Assembly: GCA_963675135.1 (NCBI GenBank)
Contig: OY776133.1
Coordinates: forward strand, 41,509,494-41,573,493
Length of the DNA: 64,000 nucleotides
Origin: Galeopsis tetrahit
Lineage: Eukaryota > Streptophyta > Magnoliopsida > Lamiales > Lamiaceae
Direction of reading: 5' to 3'
How positions within the stretch are numbered: position 1 is the stretch's first letter; every line of letters begins with the position of its first letter. Shown here piece after piece: positions 56,070 to 64,000 of the stretch. A program made the position numbers and the translations under genes. The notes below the pieces were generated by a model. It made no database searches and was not told where the DNA came from. It saw only the letters and a program-made list of their open reading frames with translations.

Positions 56070-57236
56070 ATGGACAATCAAGTGTCTAAAAATCTGAATG
56101 AGGCATTTGAGGGAGTGTCTATTGCCACTGATAAGGGTGTAACAGAGAAGGCCCTGGCACCAGAGGGAGCATCTACGGTTCCATCCTCTTCCAGGGGCCC
56201 TGTTATCACAATGACAGTGGAAAGTTTGAGAGAGTTAATCAACTCGGAGGTGGCACGAGCTTTAGCTAACAGAGAAGTGCCCACAATAGGCACCCCTACA
56301 ACTCCAGCAATTGTTAATGTCCCTGAAGATCCATCCAATCCGAAGAAAGCTGTTAAAAACGCAGATCTGAAAGTTGTCTCTCCTGGAGAAGAATCCACAG
56401 AGGTAGTATCTATCCCATCTTCTGGGGCTCCAAGTCCAAGAAAGAGGAATGAGAGAACAGTACTTCCTATGGTGAGAAAGGAGGGGGACAGTTCAGAGGA
56501 GGAATATGTTCAGTCCTCAGTTCAAAATACTGTGAACACTGAGATCATTGCTCTGAGAAAGGAGATGGAGGAGATGAGAAAGATATGTGGTAAAGCTGTT
56601 ACCTCTGGGGGCAGGGGAGTTCGTTCGCCCTTCTCACCCGAAATTCTTTCAGATCCCTTGCCAAGGAACTTCAAGACATTGGTATACGAGTACGATGACA
56701 CTTCTGACCCTCAGGAGCATCTCCTACGGTTCCAGAATGGTGCTATACTCCACCAAAATACTGATGGGGTCATGTGTCGTGTATTTTTGACCACTCTGAC
56801 GAAGGCGGCTCAACAGTGGTTCGCCCAGTTACCACCGAATTCTGTTTGTTCATTTGAGGAGATGAGCTTATTGTTTTTGCATCAATTCACAAGTGCTCGC
56901 AGACAAGTGAAAACTTCATTGTCTCTGATGAGCCTGAGGCAGAGGAAAGGCGAAGGATTAAGAACTTACTTGAGCAGATTCAATAAAGCGGCTCTGGAGA
57001 TCCCCAACGCCACAGGAGAGGTAAAAATCGATGCTCTTACCCAGGGATTGATAGAAGGAGATTTATTCAAATCATTGGCTAAGCATCCGCCGATGACGTT
57101 TGATGAGTTGTTAGCCAGAGCTGAGAAATATATTAACTTGGAAGAAATTCAAAACACTAAAAGAGGAGAAGACAAGTCTTCTAGAGAGAAGAGAGGGAGG
57201 TATGAAGAGAAGGGATCCATACAAACTCATGAATGA
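56070..57236 (+). CDS. Retrotransposon gag protein (388 aa)
   Basis: An intact ATG-to-TGA frame 130 bases after the PBS. Residues 1-185 are low-complexity and Ser/Pro/Glu-rich with one heptad-like segment (IIALRKEMEEMRKI). Residues about 205-350 form the gypsy retrotransposon gag domain: DPQEHLLRFQN, VMCRVFLTTLTKAAQQWF, SFEEMSLLFLHQFTS, LSLMSLRQRKGEGLRTYLSRF and IDALTQGLIEG. The C-terminus is Lys/Glu-rich and has no CCHC zinc knuckle. The protein would assemble particles around element RNA in the cytoplasm. An unbroken frame next to near-identical LTRs suggests it may still be translated. Polymerase must come from another element. Confidence 0.92.
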   Translation: MDNQVSKNLNEAFEGVSIATDKGVTEKALAPEGASTVPSSSRGPVITMTVESLRELINSEVARALANREVPTIGTPTTPAIVNVPEDPSNPKKAVKNADLKVVSPGEESTEVVSIPSSGAPSPRKRNERTVLPMVRKEGDSSEEEYVQSSVQNTVNTEIIALRKEMEEMRKICGKAVTSGGRGVRSPFSPEILSDPLPRNFKTLVYEYDDTSDPQEHLLRFQNGAILHQNTDGVMCRVFLTTLTKAAQQWFAQLPPNSVCSFEEMSLLFLHQFTSARRQVKTSLSLMSLRQRKGEGLRTYLSRFNKAALEIPNATGEVKIDALTQGLIEGDLFKSLAKHPPMTFDELLARAEKYINLEEIQNTKRGEDKSSREKRGRYEEKGSIQTHE

Positions 57237-57444
57237 AGAAGAAAAGGAAGTGGCTCGTCCTTGGAACATCAGCAACTTGAAAAATACTACAGTTAGAGGA
57301 ACGAAGGAAGGTAGAACTGAAACTTTTCTTGTTTTTCCTAAAAAGTCAGTTGACTCATGTAAAAATCCGTATTTTGAAATATTCCAATAAAATAAGAGAA
57401 CTGATGAGATGCAATTCTCCTCTACGAGCATCTTTCTACAATCC
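57237..57444 (+). other. Gag-array spacer
   Basis: Residual coding-like text just after the gag stop (one frame reads NEEEKEVARPWNISNL), possibly the former C-terminal part of a longer gag polyprotein. No zinc knuckle or protease motif is evident. Confidence 0.5.
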
Positions 57445-57960
57445 TAACTCTCCAGAGTATAAAAACGTAGAAGAACTCCTCGGAGTATAAATAACTCTTC
57501 GGAGTATAAATAACTCTCCGGAGTATAAAAACGTAGAAGAACTCCTCGGAGTATAAATAACTCTTCGGAGTATAAATAACTCTCCGGAGTATAAAAACGT
57601 AGAAGAACTCCTCGGAGTATAAATAACTCTTCGGAGTATAAATAACTCTCCGGAGTATTAAAACGTAGAAGAACTCCTCGGAGTATAAATAACTCTTTGG
57701 AGTATAAATAACTCTCCGGAGTATAAAAACGTAGAAGAACTCCTCGGAGTATAAATAACTCTTCGGAGTATAAATAACTCTCCGGAGTATAAAAATGTAG
57801 AAGAACTCCTCGGAGTATAAATAACTCTTTGGAGTATAAATAACTCTCCGGAGTATAAAAACGTAGAAGAACTCCTCGGAGTATAAATAACTCTCCGGAG
57901 TATAAAAACGCAGAAGAACTCCCCGGAGTATAAATAACTCTCCGGAGTATAGATACGAAC
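57445..57960 (+). repeat. Tandem array 1: 66-bp unit, three ACTC-NNNN-GAGT hairpins each
   Basis: The unit marker 'aaaaacgtagaagaa' begins at 57461, 57527 and 57593 and keeps 66-bp steps to about 57857, then two shorter units. Each holds ACTC-CTCG-GAGT, ACTC-TTCG-GAGT and ACTC-TCCG-GAGT with 'ataaataa' spacers; loops TTTG and CCCG also occur. Because 66 is a multiple of three, a 183-codon antisense frame is open; this is a by-product. Confidence 0.93.
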
Positions 57961-57989
57961 TGAGTCTGGATCAGAGAAGAATCCATGGA

Positions 57990-60115
57990 TTTCATTGCAA
58001 GAAGAACTCTTCGGAGTGATATCTTGAAATAATTTTCCTTAGAAAAATTTTCAAGGGATGAATACGAGTTGAGAGAAGACTCTCAACTCAGATCTGAAAT
58101 GATATCTTGAAATGAAAATTTTTCAAGGGATGAATACGAGTTTAGAGAAGACTCTCAACTCAGATCTGAAGTGATATTTTGAAATAATGTTCCTTAGAAA
58201 TTTTTCAAGGGATGAATACGAGTTGAGAGAAGACTCTCAACTCAGATCTGAAATGATATATCGAAGTAATTTTCCTTAGAAAATTATTTCAAGGGATGAA
58301 TACGAGTTGAGAGAAGACTCTCAACTCAGATCTGAAATGATAGATTGAAGTAATTTTCCATAGAAAATTTTTCAAAGGGATGAATACGAGTTGAGAGAAG
58401 ACTCTCAACTCAGGTCTGAAATGATATATCGAAGTAATTTTCCTTAGAAAATTATTTCAAGGGATGAATACGAGTTGAGAGAAGACTCTCAACTCAGATC
58501 TGAAATGATAGATTGAAGTAATTTTCCTTAGAAATTTTTTCAAAGGGATGAATACGAGTTGAGAGAAGACTCTCAACTCAGATCTGAAGTGATATTTTGA
58601 AATAATTTTCCTTAGAATTTTTTTTTTCAAGGGATGAATACGAGTTGAGAGAAGACTCTCAACTCAGAATTGGAGTGACATCTTGAAATAATTTTCCTTA
58701 GAAATTTTTTTCAAGGGATGAATACGAGTTGAGAAGAGACACTCAACTCAGAACTGAATTGATATCTGAAATAATTTTCCTTAGAAAATTTTTCAAGGGA
58801 TGAATACGAGTTGAGAGAAGACTCTCAACTCAGATCTGGAGTGATATCTTGAAATAATTTTCCTTAGAAAATTTTTCAAGGGATGAATACGAGTTGAGAG
58901 GAGACTCTCAACTCAGATCTGAAATGATATCTTGAAATGAAAATTTTTCAAGGGATGAATACGAGTTGAGAGAAGATTCTCAACTCAGATCTGAAGTGAT
59001 ATTTTGAAATAATTTTCCTTAGAAATTTTTTTTCAAGGGATGAATACGAGTTGAGAGAAGACTCTCAACTCAGATCTGGAGTGACATCTTGAAATAATTT
59101 TCCTTAGAAAATTTTTTCAAGGGATGAATACGAGTTGAGAAGAGACACTCAACTCAGAACTGAATTGATATCTGAAATAATTTTCCTTAGAAAATTTTTC
59201 AAGGGATGAATACGAGTTGAGAGAAGACTCTCAACTCAGATCTGGAGTGATATCTTGAAATAATTTTCCTTAGAAAATTTTTCAAGGGATGAATACGAGT
59301 TGAGAGAAGACTCTCAACTCAGATCTGAAATGATATCTTGAAATGAAAATTTTTCAAGGGATGAATATGAGTTGAGAGAAGACTCTCAACTCAGATCTGA
59401 AGTGATATTTTGAAATAATTTTCCTTAGAAATTTTTTTTCAAGGGATGAATACGAGTTGAGAGAAGACTCTCAACTCAGATCTGGAGTGACATCTTGAAA
59501 TAATTTTCCTTAGAAAATTTTTTCAAGGGATGAATACGAGTTGAGAAGAGACACTCAACTCAGAACTGAATTGATATCTGAAATAATTTTCCTTAGAAAA
59601 TTTTTCAAGGGATGAATACGAGTTGAGAGAAGACTCTCAACTCAGATCTGGAGTGATATCTTGAAATAATTTTTCTTAGAAAAATTTTCTAGGGATGAAT
59701 ACGAGTTGAGAGAAGACTCTCAACTCAGATCTGAAATGATATCTTGAAATGAAAATTTTTCAAGGGATGAATACGAGTTGAGAGAAGACTCTCAACTCAG
59801 ATCTGAAGTGATATTTTGAAATAATTTTCCTTAGAAATTTTTTTTCAAGGGATGAATACGAGTTGAGAGAAGACTCTCAACTCAGATCTGGAGTGACATC
59901 TTGAAATAATTTTCCTTAGAAATTTTTTTCAAGGGATGAATACGAGTTGAGAAGAGACACTCAACTCAGAACTGAATTGATATCTGAAATAATTTTTCTT
60001 AGAGAATTATTTCAAGGGATGAATACGAGTTGAGAGAAGATACTCAACTCAGAACTGAAATGAATTCTGAAATAATTATCCTTAGAAATTTTTTCTAGGG
60101 GATGAATGAGAGATA
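57990..60115 (+). repeat. Tandem array 2: about 81-bp unit in 406-bp higher-order repeats
   Basis: About 26 monomers carry 'caagggatgaatacgag', then arms GAGTTGAGAG and CTCTCAACTC around AAGA, then 'atctgaagtgatat' and 'aataattttccttag'. From about 58750 five monomer types repeat in fixed order: the D-type marker 'ctgaattgat' is at 58754, 59160, 59566 and 59972, exactly 406 bp apart each time. Confidence 0.93.
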
Positions 60116-60424
60116 CTCAACTCAAGAAGAGATCTAATGTAGAGGTAATATCCCCCAGACTTAGAGTTCACCCTATACGACGGGGTGTAAAACAAGCAGA
60201 TAAGGGCAATAGAGCCAGAATAGAAATCCAAAGATTGCACGAGGTATGAGATGAACTTCTTAAGAAGACACTACGGGTTGAAAGATGTTCAACTCTGGGC
60301 TACCTTGAGATCTGAAATATTTCCAGAAAATATTTTAGAGAATATGAGTTGAAAGATATTCAACTCTGATTCGATTTGAGACCTGAATAAGACTTGAAAT
60401 ATTTTCAGGAATCAGATAATATTT

Positions 60425-61260
60425 CAAACATTAGGAGTTGAAAGATGTTCAGCTCCGAAAGATTTGAGATCCGAAGTATTTTTCATGCTTCGAAAAATAT
60501 TTAGAGAATTATGAGCTGAAAGATGTTCAACTCCGAAAGATTTGAGATCCGAAGTATTTTTCATGCTTCGGAAAATATTTAAAGGATTAGGAGCTGAAAG
60601 ATGTTCAGCTCCGAAAGATTTGAGATCCGAAGTATTTTTCATGCTTCGAAAAATATTTAGAGAATTATGAGCTAAAAGATGTTCAACTCCGAAAGATTTG
60701 AGATCCGAAGTACTTTTCATGCTTCGGAAAATATTTAGAGGATTAGGAGCTGAAAGATGTTCAGCTCCGAAAGATTTGAGATCCGAAGTATTTTTCATGC
60801 TTCAAAAAATATTTAGAGAATTATGAGCTGAAAGATGTTCAGCTCCGAAAGATTTGAGATCCGAAGTATTTTTCATGCTTCGGAAAATATTTAGAGGATT
60901 AGGAGCTGAAAGATGTTCAGCTCCGAAAGATTTGAGATCCGAAGTATTTTTCATGCTTCGAAAAATATTTAGAGAATTATGAGCTGAAAGATGTTCAGCT
61001 CCGAAAGATTTGAGATTCGAAGTATTTTTCATGCTTCGGAAAATATTTAGAGAATTAGGAGCTGAAAGATGTTCAGCTCCGAAAGATTTGAGATCCGAAG
61101 TATTTTCATGCTTCGAAAAATACTTTAAGAATTAGGAGCTGAAAGATGTTTAGCTCCGAAAGATTTGAGATCCGAAGTATTTTCATACTTCGGAAAATAC
61201 TTTAAGTATTGGGAGCTGAAAGATATTCAACTATAGATCGAAGTGGAACTGAAATATTTC
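60425..61260 (+). repeat. Tandem array 3: 78-bp unit, alternating as 156-bp dimers
   Basis: About ten units with arms GGAGCTGAA and TTCAGCTCC around AGATG, then 'gaaagatttgagatccgaag'. A second inverted pair CCGAAG/CTTCGG flanks the 'tatttttcatg' loop. Units alternate between 'agaattatgagct' and 'aggattaggagct' versions, so the real period is 156. Antisense frames of 124 and 76 codons arise because 78 is a multiple of three. Confidence 0.92.
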
Positions 61261-61410
61261 AATGCCTTGGAAAATATTTGAAGTATTGAGAGTCGAAATA
61301 TATTCAGCTCTAGAGTGATTTGAGAATTGAAATATTTTCGAGTGTTGGAAATTTTCCTTAGAAAGCACAGTTTTAGAGTATCAGTTCTGAAGAACTGATC
61401 ACTCTAAGTT

Positions 61411-61424
61411 GATGGGGGAGTAGA
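61411..61424 (+). other. Polypurine tract of the gag-only element
   Basis: GATGGGGGAGTAGA directly before the 3' LTR start TGATAGGACAT. Confidence 0.88.
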
Positions 61425-62316
61425 TGATAGGACATAATGATGTCCTATCATACAGAACTGATCCCTACAGAACACTCATTCCTAATCACTGACATGACTT
61501 GGATTGAAATTAGAAGAGAGGTCTTCAAGATCTGAATCAGACCTGATTATCCTATTTTTGTAAGCGACTTCTAAAAATTCAGATTGATAGGACATAATGA
61601 TGCCCTCTCAAACAGAGCTGATCACTATGAGGAATGTGTCGACGAGTTCTGATTAGGATCCAGGATCGTCTTCAGATGAGAGGATATCCGGAACTGATTC
61701 AGACCTGATTATTTTATTTTTCTAACTACACTTTGGAGGTTCAGATCTGAAAACATCGTTACCTGAAGCCATGAACCTTCAGATCTAAGGCCACCATCAT
61801 ATGAATTTAAATCTTATCTGAATCAACTTGAATTCTTGACAGCTCACCGTGGTGGTCCTCACTATGTACTATTTCTGCCAATAACAGAAGGTCAGTATAG
61901 GACGATGACGTGGCGTGGTCCCCTATGAACCAAAACCCTAGTTCTCTAAATTACAACAATACCCTCAAGTCTTAGAGGTATAAATAGCATTATTTGGATC
62001 ATTGGTAGGGCTTCTCCAATTCAATTCTTTCTTAAGAACTCTCTCTCTCTCTCTTTTATTATACTGCGTATACAATCCATTCACAAAACAATCACTGACT
62101 TGAGCGTCGGAGGGCCGTCGCCGGAGCCCCCTCCGGCCCGGTTTTGTTGCAGGTCATCCAGTTCCGGAGTCATCTACCCCTCATTGTTCATTTGGAAGGA
62201 CCTCTCAAGGGATTAAGCTAAGTTTTGCCCTATCCTTGCTCATTCATGTTGTGTTTCACTTCTGGGCACAACTATGTTTCATTAAGTTCATATCTGAACT
62301 CATATTTGTTTCATCA
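61425..62316 (+). repeat. 3' LTR of the gag-only element (892 bp)
   Basis: Differs from the 5' LTR by four substitutions seen by eye (including aa/ag in 'tacagaactg' and 'ggcgtggtcc') and a shorter (CT)n tract that explains the whole 14-bp length difference. Confidence 0.94.
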
Positions 62317-62940
62317 ATCTCCAAATTATTTTATCATTAAATAGAACATGAATGAGTCTTCATTACACCCTTTCTTCCTCTATATATAGCTTCCATTGCC
62401 CATTCTATTTCTCATCCTTGAGTACTAAAATATTTGGTTAAAACTCTACACAAATCTCACTCTCAATTTATCAAGAAACTGACGGTTGAAACCCCTTCTA
62501 TGAACTTTAATTCTGTCTCTAACAATCCATATTTTGTTGCAAATCCATGTGTGAGTCTCCCGTCTCCTTCATTCAAGATGTGTGCAGGCAAATTATTTGT
62601 GTGTATAAACTGTGCGTATAGTGTGTAGAAGGTGAAAACAAAAAGAAAGACGGCGAGAGAGAGATGAGAGAAACTTGAGGAATGATTTTGCTAACTAAAA
62701 CTCAAACTCCTTTCATACCATAAATATTATTTTATTATTGTTATCATTATTTATTAATTCAGCAAGTGTGTGCGTGTAAATGAGTTGTGTTGTGTGTTAA
62801 TTAACTTGTGTGTGTTTAATTAATACTCCGTAAGTTATTAATTTATTCATATTGTAATTATAAATATATTTATTGTTATTTTACAAGTTAGTAGTATAAT
62901 CAGTATCTTCAAATTTTATAAATTCTATATTATTATTAAC
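62317..62940 (+). repeat. Gypsy LTR, probable right part
   Basis: Begins with the ATCTC duplication, then a TATA box (62380-62390) and a leader with a small ATG frame of about 42 codons (62501-62628, many Ser, Pro and Cys). I regard it as LTR leader, although a short host transcript cannot be excluded. It ends in AT-rich, (TATTA)-like sequence. Confidence 0.4.
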
Positions 62941-64000
62941 TGTTGGGAATAAAATAATTTTGATTTAGATACCAAAACCCCTGATTGATGATGATCAGAT
63001 TAGTTGAGATATGCTCAAGATTAGTTCAGTCTAGTTGTCTCAGAATAGTTGAGACAGTAAGAATGCTTAAGTCTAAATCTCAAAGATGTTGTGAGATTAA
63101 TAGTTCAGGATAGTTGTCCAAAGCTGGAATGATAGGCAGCTTACTAAGTGTTAGTGCCTTAGGACAAGTTTGCTGAGTATTCAAGACAAGCTGACTGAAG
63201 TGGACAACATGGCTGAATGATCAAGAATGATAAGGCAAAGCTTCATGCATTGATAAGAACTATTTCAGATCAATTGAAGTGCTAATGATCAAGAGCATTG
63301 AATGCTATACTCTCAGAAGACACATTTATTGAAGCATTTATTGCCATCAAGCCTGAACTAAGCATTGAAGACTTAGAAGCATTAAAGACTGAAGTATTGA
63401 ATGAATGTTGGAACATTCTAGTTTGCAGCAGAAATGTTCAGGGGAGTTGTCCCATCTGACCGTTGGTTGAGTGTAGAGTCTGTCACAAATCAACCTCGGG
63501 AAAAGTGCAAATTTGGAATCTGACACAAGTCATCTCAGCCGCATTTTTCAGAAGTCAACACATTCATTCAAGCAACCATTGAAGAAGCTTTTACACAGTG
63601 GATAATAGGATGTCAAGCTTCACAACCGTTTCAATGGTGCTGCAAATAGACAAGTTTGAAATGTTATCTCTCTAACGGATAGTTGATCAAATTTGCCTAT
63701 AAATTCAGAAGTGATCAAAGGATTCAAGTATCCAACTACTTGCTATCAAACTATCATCAAGCAATCAAAGGAAACCAAAGTTATTCTTAAGAATCCCAAG
63801 TTTCCTGATCACTTCAATTAGCTAAGTCAATTCTTGTAATATCCCAAGCTTAGCATTGAGATATCCTAAGCCTTTACACTGTTCTTATTGTAAAGGATAT
63901 CTCTATTAGTTGGAACCAAACCTCAAACCCTTATCTCATTAAGTGAAGAAAGTGTTTGTTGTAGAAGTGAGGAGTTAAGGACTGATATTGAGAAAAACAG
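62941..64000 (+). repeat. Sirevirus-type LTR, plus strand, cut by window end
   Basis: Starts TGTTGGGAATAAAATAA and 'accaaaacccc', as the 34855 LTR does. Contains 'gcctataaattcagaagtg' (63695-63713), the family's TATA/start region, and 'gttggaaccaaacctcaaac' near the end. It is substantially diverged from the other copies. Whether a whole element follows is outside the window. Confidence 0.85.

Larger units (their letters stand above)
55015..62316 (+). mobile_element. Young gag-only Tat-type LTR retrotransposon with internal satellite arrays (7.3 kb)
   Basis: LTRs are 55015-55920 and 61425-62316, and ATCTC is duplicated exactly at 55010-55014 and 62317-62321. A PBS follows the 5' LTR and a PPT precedes the 3' LTR. 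The only protein gene is gag (56070-57236); no protease, polymerase or integrase is present, so it must be moved in trans. It fits the class described as TR-GAG, and Tat/Ogre elements are known to carry tandem repeats near their 3' end. I counted four substitutions and one (CT)n length change between the LTRs, implying a very recent insertion. Confidence 0.93.

Noticed and set aside
57444..57995. 183-codon antisense ORF of near-identical repeats
   Set aside because: It exists only because the tandem period (66 bp) is a multiple of three and lacks stops in that phase; it has no start context or recognised domain.
60424..61032. Antisense ORFs of 124 and 76 codons with a 26-residue repeat
   Set aside because: Same artefact: the 78-bp tandem unit is 26 codons long. 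No evidence for translation.
57445..61260. CRISPR-like arrays
   Set aside because: Repeats are directly adjacent with no unique spacers of constant length, and the context is a plant LTR retrotransposon.
62434..62628. 64-codon ORF after the gag-only element
   Set aside because: The first codon is TTG, not ATG. The region looks like a gypsy LTR leader, and no domain or signal peptide is evident.

Overview
The window looks like nuclear DNA of a flowering plant, almost certainly a eudicot. It is AT-rich, its genes have introns, and nearly all of it is transposable elements in several layers of nesting. Only two host genes are convincing. One is a three-exon WUSCHEL-related homeobox gene of the WOX4 type (40939-42755). 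The other is a small two-exon gene for a secreted six-cysteine defensin-like peptide (29564-30129). The LTR families and the peptide type would fit an asterid such as a member of the Lamiales, but that is a weak inference.

Layout. 295-6078: remnants of Ty3/gypsy chromoviruses on the plus strand with a Stowaway MITE. 6450-7060: a copia RNase H relic. 7140-23054: an old solo LTR (target duplication TTAAC) split by a complete 14.5-kb Sirevirus-like copia element on the minus strand (8091-22572, duplication CGTAC), with LTRs, PBS, gag, pol, a very long extra ORF and PPT. 23.2-26.6 kb: LTR-like gypsy sequence. 26.6-29.2 kb: a minisatellite split by a 2.2-kb Mutator-like element, which itself carries a hAT MITE. 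29.5-30.1 kb: the defensin-like gene. 30.9-34.4 kb: an Athila-like gypsy relic with its own Mutator-like insertion. 34.9-36.6 kb: a Sirevirus LTR cut by a CACTA-type end. 37-40.9 kb: MITEs and decayed repeats upstream of WOX4. 45-51.9 kb: a damaged Tat-type element full of tandem arrays. 52.6-53.9 kb: a dead mariner transposase gene. 54.1-62.9 kb: a gypsy LTR split by a very young 7.3-kb gag-only element (55015-62316, duplication ATCTC). 62941-64000: the start of another Sirevirus LTR.

The most unusual content is in the two Tat-type elements. The young one encodes only gag. About half of it (57.4-61.3 kb) consists of three unrelated tandem arrays with periods of about 66, 81 (organised as an exact 406-bp higher-order unit) and 78 bp (156-bp dimers). 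Every monomer contains a short perfect inverted repeat closed by a 4-5 nt loop. The LTR itself begins with an 11-bp-arm inverted repeat around a 4-nt loop, and the older relative at 47-49 kb shows the same architecture with other sequences. This recurrence of hairpin-with-tetraloop monomers across unrelated arrays is the best candidate here for something undescribed.

Functionally the elements depend on each other. The gag-only element would need polymerase supplied in trans, Stowaway MITEs are classically moved by mariner transposases, and the hAT and Mutator-like elements here are non-autonomous. All coordinates were read by eye; no homology search, folding or expression analysis was run.
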